Positions 16,805-26,770 of a stretch of DNA of 64,000 bases are shown one piece after another; within the stretch, counting starts at the first letter, position 1, and every line of letters starts with the position of its first letter. Both the position numbers and the translations under genes were made by a program. Where the stretch lies: positions 388,652-452,651 of the forward strand of contig CBDCIS010000006.1 of the NCBI GenBank assembly GCA_965217565.1. The letters are read 5' to 3'. The DNA is from CBDCIS01 sp965217565. GTDB taxonomy: Bacteria; Chloroflexota; Dehalococcoidia; Lucifugimonadales; CATOSD01. Below the pieces are notes generated by a model that was not told the DNA's origin, did not search any database, and saw only the letters and a program-made list of their open reading frames with translations.

Positions 16805-18850
16805 ATGGCTACAACCGAAACGACGGAACGAGTCGATTGGCTTCGCAACGAACTTAACAGACACAACCACCGCTACTATGTGCTGGACAGTCCTGAAGTC
16901 AGCGATTCCCAGTACGACGAGCTTACCAGGGAGCTGCGCCGCCTGGAGGAGTCGCATCCCGAGCTCGTGACGGCGGACTCCCCCACGCAGCGAGTTGGCG
17001 CGGAGCCGGCGGAGGGCTTCGAGTCCGTTCAGCACTCCAGGCCGATGTTCAGCCTGGGAAACGCCTTCGACGACGAGGAGTTCTACGCTTGGCACAGGCG
17101 CGTCTCGAGTCTGCTGGAGCAGGAACAGTTCGAGCTGGTTTGCGAGCTGAAGTACGACGGCCTCGCGGTCGCGCTCACCTATGAGAACGGACTGTTCGTT
17201 CAGGGGTCCACGCGCGGCAGCGGCCTCGTTGGCGAGAACGTTACCCTGAACCTTCGCACTATCAAGAGCATCCCTCTAAAACTGCTTGGAGGGAATCCCC
17301 CAAGCCGCCTGGACGTGCGCGGCGAGGTCTTCTTCCCCAAGTCCCTGTTCGACCGCTTCAACGAGGAGCGTGTGGCCAGGGGCGAGCAACCCTACGCCAA
17401 TCCCCGCAACACGGCGGCGGGCTCGCTGCGGCAGCTCGACCCGCGCATGACGGCCGCGCGTCCGCTGGACATCTTCATATACTCGCTCGGCTATGCAGAG
17501 TCCGATGACATTCCCGATGATCACTGGGACACCCTCCAATATCTGAAGCAACTCGGCTTCAAGGTGAGCGGCGACAACAAGAGGGTCTCCACCCCGCAGG
17601 AAGCGGCCCGCTACTACAAGGAATGGCTGGAAAAGGCGGAATCGCTGGACGTAGCCGCCGACGGCGTGGTCATCAAGGTCAACCGCTTCGACTTCCAGGA
17701 TCACCTGGGCGTCGTCGGACGCGAGCCGCGCTGGGCCGTCGCCTACAAGTTCCCCGCCACGCAGTCCGTCACCCAGCTCCTGGACATACGCTTCAACGTC
17801 GGTAGAACGGGCAGCATCAACCCCTACGCTGTCCTGGACCCGGTTGACATCGGCGGCGCGACTGTGAAGCAGGCGACGCTGCACAATGAGGACTATATAC
17901 GCGGCAAGGACCTTCGCATCGGCGACTGGATTGTCGTGGAGAGAGCGGGCGAGGTGATTCCACAGATAGTGAGCGTCATAACGGACCGCCGCACCGGGGA
18001 GGAAGTGCAACCCGTGATGCCGGCCGCCTGCCCAAAGTGTGAACAGCCCGTGGTGAGGCCGGAAGACGAGGCAATGTCTTACTGCGTCAACGCGGCGTGC
18101 CCGGAGCAGCTTGCGCGCGCGGTGGAGCACTTCGTCAGCCGGGGCGCGATGGACATCGAGGGCGTGGGTGGAAAGCAGGGACAGTTGCTGATCGAGAAGG
18201 GCATGGTCGAGGACGTAGCAGACCTGTACCGCCTCGACAGGGACGAACTTCTGAAGCTGGACCGCATGGCGGAGAAGAGCGTCTCAAATCTGCTGGACGC
18301 CGTCGAGCGCAGCAAGGAGAGACCGCTGAGTCGCGTCCTCGGGGCGCTGGGTATCCGGCACGTAGGCTCCGAGGTCGCGGAGCTTCTCGCACGCCACTTC
18401 CCTGCAATCGACGGCCTCGTCAAGGCTACGGAGGATGAACTTACCGCCGTGCCCTCAATCGGCCCCAAGATAGCCGAGAACGTCGTCGCCTACTTTGGGA
18501 ACGAAGGCAACCTGAAGGTCATCGAGAAGTTGCGCGAGGCGGGGGTTCGCCTTCAGGACGATGTCGCGGCCGAACCCGTAGAGCAGCCCTTCAAGGGCCT
18601 GCGGTTCGTGGTGACGGGCAGGCTGCCCAGCTTCAGCCGCTCCCAGATAGAGGGGCGAGTCAAGGAGTTGGGCGGCGCAGTGAGCGGCAGCGTCAGCCGC
18701 CGAACCGACTATCTCATCGCGGGTGACGACGCCGGCTCGAAGCTGGACGATGCCCAGAAGTTAGACGTGAATGTCATTGACGAAGAGGGGTTTATGGACC
18801 TGGTTGAGCATATGTTGAGGTCACGGGAATTCGCAGCGGAGCTGTCTTGA
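16805..18850 (+). CDS. ligA: NAD-dependent DNA ligase LigA
   Basis: Full-length 681-residue ligase that seals nicks in replication and repair using NAD. The Ia domain with YYVLDSPEVSDSQYDEL, the adenylated Lys116 in ELKYDGLAVAL, the OB fold, the Cys4 zinc finger (CPKC...CVNAACPEQ), the HhH repeats and a C-terminal BRCT domain (GLRFVVTGRLPSFSR) are all present. TGAGGA precedes the ATG. The stop codon overlaps the ribosome site of recF, which follows after 9 nt, so ligA-recF-sir2 is probably one unit. Confidence 0.97.
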   Translation: MATTETTERVDWLRNELNRHNHRYYVLDSPEVSDSQYDELTRELRRLEESHPELVTADSPTQRVGAEPAEGFESVQHSRPMFSLGNAFDDEEFYAWHRRVSSLLEQEQFELVCELKYDGLAVALTYENGLFVQGSTRGSGLVGENVTLNLRTIKSIPLKLLGGNPPSRLDVRGEVFFPKSLFDRFNEERVARGEQPYANPRNTAAGSLRQLDPRMTAARPLDIFIYSLGYAESDDIPDDHWDTLQYLKQLGFKVSGDNKRVSTPQEAARYYKEWLEKAESLDVAADGVVIKVNRFDFQDHLGVVGREPRWAVAYKFPATQSVTQLLDIRFNVGRTGSINPYAVLDPVDIGGATVKQATLHNEDYIRGKDLRIGDWIVVERAGEVIPQIVSVITDRRTGEEVQPVMPAACPKCEQPVVRPEDEAMSYCVNAACPEQLARAVEHFVSRGAMDIEGVGGKQGQLLIEKGMVEDVADLYRLDRDELLKLDRMAEKSVSNLLDAVERSKERPLSRVLGALGIRHVGSEVAELLARHFPAIDGLVKATEDELTAVPSIGPKIAENVVAYFGNEGNLKVIEKLREAGVRLQDDVAAEPVEQPFKGLRFVVTGRLPSFSRSQIEGRVKELGGAVSGSVSRRTDYLIAGDDAGSKLDDAQKLDVNVIDEEGFMDLVEHMLRSREFAAELS

Positions 18851-18859
18851 GGTCGTCCC

Positions 18860-20105
18860 ATTTACATCGACTTCATAAATCTCATCAACTTCCGCAACTA
18901 CGAGAGCGTGGAACTGCCGCTCGAGCGGGGAATGGCGCTCGTACAGGGGAAGAACGGCCAGGGCAAGAGCAATCTGCTCGAGGCCATCTACCTGCTGGCA
19001 ATAGCCAAGTCCGCGCGGGCCTCGACGGACAGGGAGATGGTGCGCTGGCAGCCGGACGAGGGCGAAGTCTATACGCGGGTCGCGGCCAACGTCCGGCGAA
19101 ACGGTGAGTCTCTGCGCATCCAGATCGATCTCACGCGCCCCCCCCGCGCAACGGACGGGGAGCCCATCCCCAGAGGGTGGCAGCGGCGAATCCGCGCACC
19201 CTCTAGCCGACGTAGGCGGCCCGGACGGCAGGTTCCTTCAGAAGCACGTCAGGGTCAACGGCGTGCCCAGGCGCGCGTCCGACCTGGTCGGCCAGATCAA
19301 CGCCGTGCTGTTCACCGCCAATGACCTGGAGACGGTGTACGGCCCTCCCTCCGTGCGCCGCCGCTATCTCGACATCCTCATCTCCCAGTTGGAGCGTCCC
19401 TACCTCAGAGCATTGCAGCGATACCAGCGAATAGTGTATCAACGCAATCACCTGCTCAAGATGGTCAGAGAGCGCAGGTCGAATTGCGATGAGCTGGATT
19501 TCTGGAACGATGAGCTCGTCTCGGAGGGCAAGCGCATAATGGCTCAGCGGTCCCAAACCATCCGTATGCTGTCGGAACTGGCGCGGCCCATCCACCAGGA
19601 GCTGACCGGCGGCGCGGAGGAGCTCGCGCTGGTGTATCGCCCCAGTGTTGACATTGGCTCGGAAGACTCTGAGGAGGCATTCGCCAAACGATACCACGAC
19701 GACATCACCGCGCGACTCGACAGGGAGATTCTCCAGGGCGTAACACTGGCCGGCCCGCACCGCGACGACCTCCAACTGCTGATAAACGGCATGAGCGCCG
19801 GCGCGTACGCTTCCAGGGGGCAGTCCCGCACCACCGTGCTGTCGATGAAGCTCGCGGAGGCGATGCACATGACGACGCAGCGCGGCCAGGAGCCGGTACT
19901 GCTGCTCGACGACGTCCTCTCGGAATTAGACGCCGCGCGGCGCGCCCAGGTGCTCGAGAGGGTCAGCGGGTATCAGCAGAGCTTCATTACGACCGCGGAC
20001 GCGGACTCAATCGAGGAGCGTTTCCTCTCCAGGATGTCAAGGTTTGTGGTGCGGCGAGGCTGCCTCTCGAAGATGAGCGCGACCGCCGATGAGGATCCAA
20101 CGTGA
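18860..20105 (+). CDS. recF: DNA repair protein RecF, frameshifted, ATT start
   Basis: RecF loads RecA at gaps. The expected N-terminus (M)YIDFINLINFRNYESVELP begins at an ATT codon at 18860, with GAGG (18848-18851) 8 nt upstream; no ATG or GTG exists before residue 17. Walker A is GKNGQGKSN (30-38), then SRGQSRTTVLSMKLAEAM and Walker B LLLDDVLSELD. The frame breaks at a run of eight Cs (19138-19145): removing one C joins the two halves into a 414-residue protein without loss of a motif. A homopolymer indel in the assembly is a likely cause. RecF next to ligA, not dnaN, is unusual. Confidence 0.85.
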
Positions 20106-20123
20106 ACGTGCAGGAGGCCAACC

Positions 20124-20912
20124 ATGCCGGATGAACTGGCGCAGGCGATTGAATCCGCCGCGAGACTGATTGTGGAATCGACCTACGTTGTCGCGCTGTC
20201 GGGCGCGGGGCTATCCGTGGAGAGCGGCATACCCACGTTTCGAGGAGAAGGCGGACTATGGACCCGAATAGGCGAGCCCAGTATGAGCGGCTATCAAGAG
20301 TTCCTGGCAGACCCATCTGGCTGGTGGAGGCGGCAGCAAGACCACGAGGCCGGCCCGGAGCGCAGTCACTTTCGAGAGGCAATCGAAAGCGCCGAACCAA
20401 ACCTGGGGCACTACGCCCTGGCGGAGTTGGAGCGGCTCGGCATACTCAGGATGACCATCACCCAAAACGTGGACGATCTGCACAACAGGGCAGGCTCGCG
20501 GCGACTCACGGAGATTCACGGCAACCGCACCAGAGTGCGCTGCATAGACTGTGAAGCGCGATGGAGCAGGAGGCAGTTCGAGCTTCAGGATGGCCGCGCG
20601 GATTGCCCGGAGTGCGGGGGTCTCGTCAAGGGCGACACGGTCATGTTTGGCGAGCCGATTCCCCGCAGCGTGCTGGACACGTGCTTCCTAGAGACCGAGC
20701 GATGCGACTGCATGATCGTCGTCGGTACGTCGGCAACCGTGTACCCCGCGGCGAGTTTTCCTGAGATGGTGAAGGGGCGCGGCGGGCTGGTAATCGAGGC
20801 CAATCCCAACGAAACGCCGCTGTCCGGCATCGCGGACGTTGTGCTGCGGAGTTCGACCAGCGAATCCCTGCCCGGCCTCGTGGAGCGCATCAGCGCGTTG
20901 AAGCGGGTCTAG
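20124..20912 (+). CDS. Sir2-family NAD-dependent deacylase
   Basis: 262-residue sirtuin. The NAD-binding GAGLSVESGIPTFRG (27-41), TQNVDDLHNRAG, the catalytic His in LTEIHGNRT, a Cys4 zinc site (CIDC and CPEC, about 20 apart), and GTSATVYPAA are all in place. Sirtuins remove acetyl or other acyl groups from lysines, releasing nicotinamide. AGGAGG precedes the ATG. It follows recF by 18 nt and is probably co-transcribed with ligA-recF, which suggests a shared NAD theme but not a proven link. Confidence 0.93.
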   Translation: MPDELAQAIESAARLIVESTYVVALSGAGLSVESGIPTFRGEGGLWTRIGEPSMSGYQEFLADPSGWWRRQQDHEAGPERSHFREAIESAEPNLGHYALAELERLGILRMTITQNVDDLHNRAGSRRLTEIHGNRTRVRCIDCEARWSRRQFELQDGRADCPECGGLVKGDTVMFGEPIPRSVLDTCFLETERCDCMIVVGTSATVYPAASFPEMVKGRGGLVIEANPNETPLSGIADVVLRSSTSESLPGLVERISALKRV

Positions 20913-21045
20913 GCGAGCTGTATCCGGGCGGGCCGAATCGGTAGCCAGCTTGAGACGAATGTTGTAGAATCCCCAAGACTCGAACGCTTGGGAGGTCAGC
21001 CGGCACACTGAGACGAGCAAACCCACTCACGGGAGTCTCCGGCCT

Positions 21046-22386
21046 GTGAGGATGTTCAACCGCAAGGAACCAACGCCCGCTTTGCCTGGGCCAACCCCGA
21101 CTCGAAAGCGCGGGATATTCTATGGTTGGTGGATCGTCATCGCGGGCGGCTTGGGCATGTCCTTCTCGGCCGGGGTCAACTTCCACGGCTTCGGCAACTT
21201 CATCATTCCTCTTCAGCACGAGTTCGGCTGGAATCGGACGCTGATTTCGGTCGCCTTCTCACTGGCCCGCCTGGAATCCGGCCTGTTCGGCCCCGTAGAG
21301 GGGTGGCTGGTTGATCGGCTGGGGCCGCGTCGCCTCATCTTCATCGGCGTACCGATCATGGCCCTGGGTTACGTTCTTCTTAGCCGGGTCGGAGGGTTCT
21401 GGAAAATCAGCGCGTTCTGGTCTTTTGCCATCGTCTATGTTCTCCTCATTTCGCTAGGCAACAGCATCGGCATGGGTATGCCAATGACGACGGCGGTAGC
21501 CAACTGGTTCAACAGAAAGCGCGGGCTGGCATTCGGGCTGATGTGGTCCGGCATAGGACTTGGCGGGGTGTTCGTGCCGCTCCTGGGATGGCTGGTGGAG
21601 AATTTCGGCTGGCGTGACGCGGCCCTGATAGTCGGCATCTTCGTCTTCGTGGTGGGCACGCCAATCGGCCTCGTGATGAGGCACCGCCCCGAACCATACG
21701 GTTACCTTCCCGACGGGGACGAGCCCAAGACCCAGCGCGACGGGGTGAGTCGAGCGCGCGCCATGCAACCCGACCTCTCGCATGACTTCACGGCGGGCGA
21801 GGCGATGAGAACGTCGAGTTTCTGGTACCTGACGCTCTCTATTGCGGCGCGTTCGCTCGTAAGTGGCGGCGTCGGGCTGCACCTCGTCCCCTACTTCGTT
21901 GGGCTGAGGGCGTCGCCGGTGTTCGCGGCTACCCTGGCGGGGTCGGTCGGCGTGATGAGCATCCCCGGCAGGCTTGGACTGGGCTGGCTCGGCGATTACG
22001 TCAACAAGCGCTACGTCATGGCGTCCTCCCTCATCCTGATGACGATAGCCATCGTGATGATGGCGCGGGCCACCAACATCAACAGCGCAATGCCCGCGCT
22101 GCTTGTTTACGCCGCGGCCCAGGGCGGCATCTCGGTGATTCCGCAGGCCCTGTTCGCGGAGTACTTCGGGCGCAAGTCATACGGTACAATCCAGGGGTTC
22201 CGCAGCAGCATCCAGATGACCGGAATAATCATAGGGCCGGTAGTCTCCGGGTTCATATTCGATCAGACGGGCAACTACTCGATCGCCTTTTTTGGCTTTT
22301 CCGTGGCTACCGTCGTATCCTTCGTGCTGGTGCTCCTGGCAAACCCTCCAAAGACACGAACCACGACCAGGTCCGCCACGCCATAG
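21046..22386 (+). CDS. MFS transporter, monocarboxylate/oxalate-like
   Basis: 446 residues, about 12 membrane helices, starting with the FYGWWIVIAGGLGMSFS segment typical of the monocarboxylate/oxalate:formate branch of the major facilitator superfamily. Other marks are VEGWLVDRLGPRR (the loop 2-3 motif), MTTAVANWFNRKRGLAFG and LGLGWLGDYVNKRY. The GTG at 21046 is preferred because GGGAG lies 10 nt upstream; the ATG at 21052 is an alternative. The substrate is unknown but is likely to be a small organic acid. A transposase relic starts 2 nt after the stop. Confidence 0.85.
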   Translation: MRMFNRKEPTPALPGPTPTRKRGIFYGWWIVIAGGLGMSFSAGVNFHGFGNFIIPLQHEFGWNRTLISVAFSLARLESGLFGPVEGWLVDRLGPRRLIFIGVPIMALGYVLLSRVGGFWKISAFWSFAIVYVLLISLGNSIGMGMPMTTAVANWFNRKRGLAFGLMWSGIGLGGVFVPLLGWLVENFGWRDAALIVGIFVFVVGTPIGLVMRHRPEPYGYLPDGDEPKTQRDGVSRARAMQPDLSHDFTAGEAMRTSSFWYLTLSIAARSLVSGGVGLHLVPYFVGLRASPVFAATLAGSVGVMSIPGRLGLGWLGDYVNKRYVMASSLILMTIAIVMMARATNINSAMPALLVYAAAQGGISVIPQALFAEYFGRKSYGTIQGFRSSIQMTGIIIGPVVSGFIFDQTGNYSIAFFGFSVATVVSFVLVLLANPPKTRTTTRSATP

Positions 22387-22388
22387 GC

Positions 22389-22571
22389 ATGGCTATCCAG
22401 CGCAAGGTCTTCGGAACCCTCAAACGGGGCTACGGGTACAGCCGAGTCCGCTACCTGGGTCTGGTGCGGAACGCTGTGGAGATGTGGTTCAAGCGGATGG
22501 CCTACAATTTGGGGAAGGTGGTCAAACTGTCCGGCCCCGAGCTGTTAAAAGGTCTCCGTCCGCGGGAATGA
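22389..22571 (+). pseudogene. IS5-type transposase C-terminal relic
   Basis: 60 residues ending a DDE transposase: RGYGYSRVRYLGLVRNAVEM followed by WFKRMAYNLGKVVKLS matches the conserved C-terminal helix of IS5-family transposases. No DDE catalytic core and no ends are seen nearby. It lies directly after the MFS gene, so the upstream part of the element is gone. Confidence 0.65.
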
Positions 22572-22690
22572 CGGCGGAGCGTAGGCGAGATGGGCCGAAA
22601 CGGCGTCTGTTTGCTGGCGTCCCCCTTGAGATGGAAGGGATTTATACCAATTTGTGGTGATGCCGCCGTATTCTCGCCTGCCGGCTTTCT

Positions 22691-22716
22691 GGATTCCCGC
22701 TTTCGCGGGAATGACG
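22691..22716. repeat. Dispersed palindromic repeat (TTCCCGC-type), best copy
   Basis: GGATTCCCGCTTTCGCGGGA followed by ATGACG. The TTCCCGC/GCGGGAA arms can form a hairpin. A diverged half copy is at 22555-22580. The sequence is widespread in many bacterial genomes; read in frame it gives the familiar IPAFAGMT artefact. Confidence 0.75.
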
Positions 22717-22779
22717 CTAGGGGTTCTTACGACGCATACGCATTTGGATGATTCGTGGCGCAGTCAAGACGAAATGGTA

Positions 22780-23652
22780 TTAGCTGTGGCCGCGCATGGA
22801 GAGGTTGCGCAGGACGGCAGAGACCGAGTAGCTTCTGTTTAGAACGTAGAAGTGTACGCCGTCAACGTCGCTGTCCCAGAGGTCTCTTACCTGGTTTGTA
22901 GTGTGCTCTATGCCTATCTGCCGCACGGCGTCGTTGTCGTCGGCGTGCTTGACCAGCTTGGCGTTCAGCCCGGGAGGGATGGTCGCGCCGCACAGAGCGG
23001 CGAAGCGTTGTATCTGGGGAGTGCTCAGTATGGGCATGACTCCCGCCAGGATGGGCACGTTGATCCCGGCCTTTCGCGCCCTCTCCACAAACGAGAAGAA
23101 GTCGTCGTTGTCGTAGAATAGCTGCGTGATGAGAAACTCCGCACCGAGGTCGACCTTTCGCTTGGTAAACTCCATATCGACCTGCGCGTTCGGCGACTCC
23201 AAGTGTGTTTCGGGGTAGCAACCCGCGGCGATCCCGAAGTCGAAGTTGGCCTTGATGTGCTCAATCAGGTCCGTCGCGTGGGCGAACCCTCCCTCTACGG
23301 GCACAAAGTGATCCTGACCCCTGGGCGGGTCTCCGCGCAGCGCGATGACGTTCTGGATCCCCGCGCTCTCCAGCCGCTCCAGCACGTTGTGGACGGCCTC
23401 CCGGGTCTGCGCGGCGCAGGTGAGATGGGCCATGGGAAGCAGCGGCGTCTCTCGCAGCACACGGACGACCATCTCCTCGGTGAGGGCCTGCGTGGAACCA
23501 CCCGCCCCGTAGGTTACTGACACGAAACTGGGCTTGTGCTTGATGAGCCGGTCAATCGCTCTGAACAAGGACGTGATGCCCTGGTCTGTCTTGGGAGGGA
23601 AGAACTCGAAGGAAACTGTGCGTTCTGAGGCGAGGACGTCGCGTATCTTCAT
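22780..23652 (-). CDS. metF: Methylenetetrahydrofolate reductase MetF
   Basis: 290-residue flavoprotein that reduces 5,10-methylene-THF to 5-methyl-THF for methionine synthesis or one-carbon flux. Conserved blocks are VSFEFFPPKT near the start, FVSVTYGAGGST, PMAHLTCAAQT, NVIALRGDPPRGQ, EFLITQLFYDND and AGVMPILS. The TIM barrel is complete. I start at the ATG at 23652 with a weak AGGT 11 nt upstream; a GTG at 23661 would add three residues. It is divergent from glnS and stands alone, so the methyl acceptor pathway is not shown here. Confidence 0.93.
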   Translation of the reverse strand: MKIRDVLASERTVSFEFFPPKTDQGITSLFRAIDRLIKHKPSFVSVTYGAGGSTQALTEEMVVRVLRETPLLPMAHLTCAAQTREAVHNVLERLESAGIQNVIALRGDPPRGQDHFVPVEGGFAHATDLIEHIKANFDFGIAAGCYPETHLESPNAQVDMEFTKRKVDLGAEFLITQLFYDNDDFFSFVERARKAGINVPILAGVMPILSTPQIQRFAALCGATIPPGLNAKLVKHADDNDAVRQIGIEHTTNQVRDLWDSDVDGVHFYVLNRSYSVSAVLRNLSMRGHS

Positions 23653-23782
23653 AAATGGCACTACCTGCGTCGGAATTGGTGGGCCCTGGCCGTCGGAGAG
23701 CTAACCGGGGATACCTTGACTATGCCAGTTTACCACAGTTGTGCGCCTGGCATGAAAATGTCCTACAATAGGACAACGGCCT

Positions 23783-23816
23783 TGTAGAGGCAATCCTTGT
23801 GGTTGCCCTAGTCGGG
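23783..23816. repeat. REP-like core (GGCAATCC...GTGGTTGCCC)
   Basis: GAGGCAATCCTTGTGGTTGC is the reverse-orientation core of the repeat at 8803-8876. It lies in the metF-glnS divergent gap. Confidence 0.55.
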
Positions 23817-23855
23817 CTATTTATCAGAACCACACGGAACTAGAGGACGACCAGA

Positions 23856-25553
23856 ATGGCAACTAACGAATCCGGGACGGGAGCCGACTTCGTCCGCGGC
23901 ATCGTCGCGGATGACGCTGAAACGAACAAGTACGGTGGACGGGTGCATACGCGCTTTCCGCCGGAGCCGAACGGTTACCTTCACATCGGACACGCCAAGT
24001 CCATCTGCCTCAACTTCGGCGTCGCCTCGGAATACGGCGGCATGTGCAATCTGCGCTTCGATGATACCAACCCCAGCAAGGAGAACATAGAGTACGTGAA
24101 CTCGATGAAAGCCGACATCGAATGGCTGGGATTCGATTGGGGGGACAGGGAGCTCTACGCCTCGGACTACTTCGAGCAGCTTTACGACTTCGCGGTTCAG
24201 CTAATCAAGGACGGGAAGGCCTACGTCGATTCGCTTAGCGCCCAGGAGATGAGGGAATATCGCGGCACGCTGACGGAGCCGGGGAGGGACAGCCCGTATC
24301 GGGAACGGTCACCGGAGGAGAGCCTGTACCTGTTGGAGCGTATGCGCGCGAGGGAGTTCGAGGATGGCGCCCACGTGCTCCGCGCGAAGATAGACATGGC
24401 CTCCCCAAACCTGAACATGCGAGACCCCGTGCTCTACCGCATCCGGCGGGAGAGGCATCACAGGACGGGCGACGAGTGGTCGGTCTATCCCATGTATGAC
24501 TTCGCGCACGGCCTTTCAGACTCTATCGAGGGCATCACTCACTCTATCTGCACGCTGGAGTTCGAGGACCACAGACCACTATACGACTGGATTCTGGACG
24601 AGTTGAACGTCTATCATCCTCAGCAGATCGAGTTTGCCCGCCTCCATATAAGCCACACTGTGCTTAGCAAGCGAAAGCTGCTCGAGGTGGTCAACAGCGG
24701 CCACGTGTCGGGGTGGGACGACCCGCGGATGCCGACGCTGTCGGGGATGCGCAGGAAGGGCTACACGCCGGAGTCCATCCGCAACTTTTGCGAGCGTGTT
24801 GGCGTGGCGAAGAACAACTCGGTTATCGACATAGCGTTGCTCGAGCACACCCTCCGCGAGGACCTCAACAAGCGTGCGCCTCGAGTTATGGCCGTGCTGA
24901 ACCCGCTCAGGGTCGTTATAGACAACTATCCCGATGGGCAGGTGGAGGAGTTGGAGGCGGTGAACAACCCCGAAGACCCCAGCGCGGGCAGCCGGAAAGT
25001 ACCGTTCTCCCGCGTGTTGTTCGTCGAGCGGGACGACTTCATGGAGGCCCCCCCAAGAAAGTTCTATCGTCTCGCGCCGGGGCGCGAGGTTCGGCTGCGC
25101 TACGCCTACTACCTCAAGTGCGTGGGCGTGGTCAAGGACGAGGCCACCGGCGAGGTCTTGGAATTACGCTGCACCTACGACCCGGAGACAAAGGGAGGCT
25201 CCGCTCCCGACGGGCGCAAGGTGAGGGCTACGCTCCACTGGGTGTCGGCGGAGCACTCACTGGAGGCCGAGGTGCGGTTGTATGACCACCTCTTCCTGGA
25301 CGAAGACGACGGAGACGACGATGAGAGTGAAAGCGTCAGACTGAACGTCAACCCGAACTCGCTGGTAAGGCTGACGTGCTGCCGCGTGGAGCCGAGCCTG
25401 GCGGGCGCGGCTCCGGGCAGCAGGTACCAGTTCGAGAGGCAGGGCTACTTCTGCGTCGATTCGGTCGATTCCACCGAGGACGCGCTCGTATTCAACCGGA
25501 CGGTCACGCTGCGCGACGCCTGGGCGCGCATACGAGATAGGGCGAGCGGATAG
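23856..25553 (+). CDS. glnS: Glutaminyl-tRNA synthetase
   Basis: 565-residue class I synthetase charging tRNA-Gln. The HIGH motif is in RFPPEPNGYLHIGHAKS, the KMSKS-like loop in VLSKRKLLEVV, followed by DDPRMPTLSGMRRKGYTPE and the beta-barrel anticodon domain. Length and domain order fit bacterial GlnRS; glutamyl-tRNA synthetases differ at these motifs. GAGG precedes the ATG by 8-9 nt. GlnRS presence means this organism need not use the transamidation path for Gln. Confidence 0.96.
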   Translation: MATNESGTGADFVRGIVADDAETNKYGGRVHTRFPPEPNGYLHIGHAKSICLNFGVASEYGGMCNLRFDDTNPSKENIEYVNSMKADIEWLGFDWGDRELYASDYFEQLYDFAVQLIKDGKAYVDSLSAQEMREYRGTLTEPGRDSPYRERSPEESLYLLERMRAREFEDGAHVLRAKIDMASPNLNMRDPVLYRIRRERHHRTGDEWSVYPMYDFAHGLSDSIEGITHSICTLEFEDHRPLYDWILDELNVYHPQQIEFARLHISHTVLSKRKLLEVVNSGHVSGWDDPRMPTLSGMRRKGYTPESIRNFCERVGVAKNNSVIDIALLEHTLREDLNKRAPRVMAVLNPLRVVIDNYPDGQVEELEAVNNPEDPSAGSRKVPFSRVLFVERDDFMEAPPRKFYRLAPGREVRLRYAYYLKCVGVVKDEATGEVLELRCTYDPETKGGSAPDGRKVRATLHWVSAEHSLEAEVRLYDHLFLDEDDGDDDESESVRLNVNPNSLVRLTCCRVEPSLAGAAPGSRYQFERQGYFCVDSVDSTEDALVFNRTVTLRDAWARIRDRASG

Positions 25554-25651
25554 CGAATAGTGGAGAGTGAACAGCGGGATGGCATGGGTTGGGGAGCGAC
25601 GGTCCGGGCGCGCTCTGGAGACAGGCGGTAGATAGTTTGCGGGAGGTTCAA

Positions 25652-26721
25652 ATGGCGGGGTTCAACATTGCGGGCAAGGTTCAGACTGTTCTGGGTCTGG
25701 TGGGTCCCGGCGAATTGGGCGTTACATTCACGCATGACCATCTGCTGGTGGATACGGCGCACATGCTCGAGCCGCCAGCAGAGGCGAGCGCGCGGAACCT
25801 GTTCTACGCGCCGTTGACCCTGGAGACCCTCGCCTACCGGCGCCATCACGGCGCGCGCAACGCGGCGGTCGGCGGGCTCCAGGACATCGACGTCGCCATC
25901 GACGAGGCGAACCTGTTCAAACAGTACGGCGGCGGAACCATCGTGGAGCCGTCCAGCATGGGCATCGGACGCGACCCAGGGGGCTGGCTCGCATCTCCCG
26001 CGCGACCGGGGTCAAGGTCATCATGGGCGGCTCCTTCTACGTGGACGCCTCTCATCCAAAGGACATGAGCGAGCGAGACGAGTCGGAGCTGGTCGAGAAG
26101 ATAGTGCTCGACATCATCGAGGGCGTGGACGGAACCGGCATCAGGTCCGGTGTCATAGGTGAGGTGGGCTGCACCTGGCCGCTTACCGACAACGAGCGCA
26201 AGGTACTTCGGGCGTCCGGCAGGGCGCAGCAGATTACTGGCGCGCCGCTTCTGATTCATCCGGGCAGAAACGAGATGGCCCCACTGGAGATTATCGAGAT
26301 TCTGAGCGAGGTCGGCACTGACTTGAGCCATACCATCATCGGGCACCTCGATCGCACGGTGTTCGAGAAGCAGACGCTGAAGCGGATGGCGGAGAGCGGT
26401 ATCTACATGGAGTGGGACCTGTTCGGAAGAGAGGAGTCGTACTACGGCGCGAACACCGAAATCGACATGCCGGGCGACGCCAAGCGCATGGACGACATCG
26501 GCTGGATAGGCTCAGAGGGATACGAGGACAAGATAGTCGTCGCCCACGACATCGACTCCAAAGACCGGCTCACGCTCTACGGCGGGCACGGCTATTTCTA
26601 CATCCTGAACCACATAGTTCCTCGTATGCGGGCGCGCGGCTTCAGCGACGATGCCATTCAGAAGATACTGGTTGACAACCCCGCCAGGGTGATGACTTTT
26701 TCGGAGCCAAAGGGAGCGTAG
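25652..26721 (+). pseudogene. Phosphotriesterase-family hydrolase, frameshifted
   Basis: Two open frames join into one phosphotriesterase/aryldialkylphosphatase-type TIM barrel. The first carries GELGVTFTHDHLLVD (metal-binding HxH); the second carries GEVGCTWPLTDNE, PLLIHPGRN, IIGHLDRTV and VVAHDIDSKDRLTLYGGHGY. The junction is a run of five Gs at 25979-25983: one more G restores DPGGLARISRATGVKV and gives 356 residues. GGGAGG precedes the ATG at 25652. Relatives include phosphotriesterase homology proteins and lactonases; the substrate is unknown. The break is either an indel error or recent decay, as all catalytic residues survive. Confidence 0.8.
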
Positions 26722-26770
26722 CGGCGAGAAGTCAGTTGTCAGTGGTCGGTTGTCAGCAAGGAGGAGAAGC

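Noticed and set aside
22654..22842. ORF reading IPAFAGMT through the repeat
   Set aside because: Known artefact of the TTCCCGC-type palindrome; no ribosome site and no conserved fold.
26725..26760. GTCAGTTGTCAGTGG-type short direct repeats
   Set aside because: Short low-complexity sequence before the S9 peptidase gene; similar phrases at 8580, 25553 and 58321 but without clear boundaries or structure.
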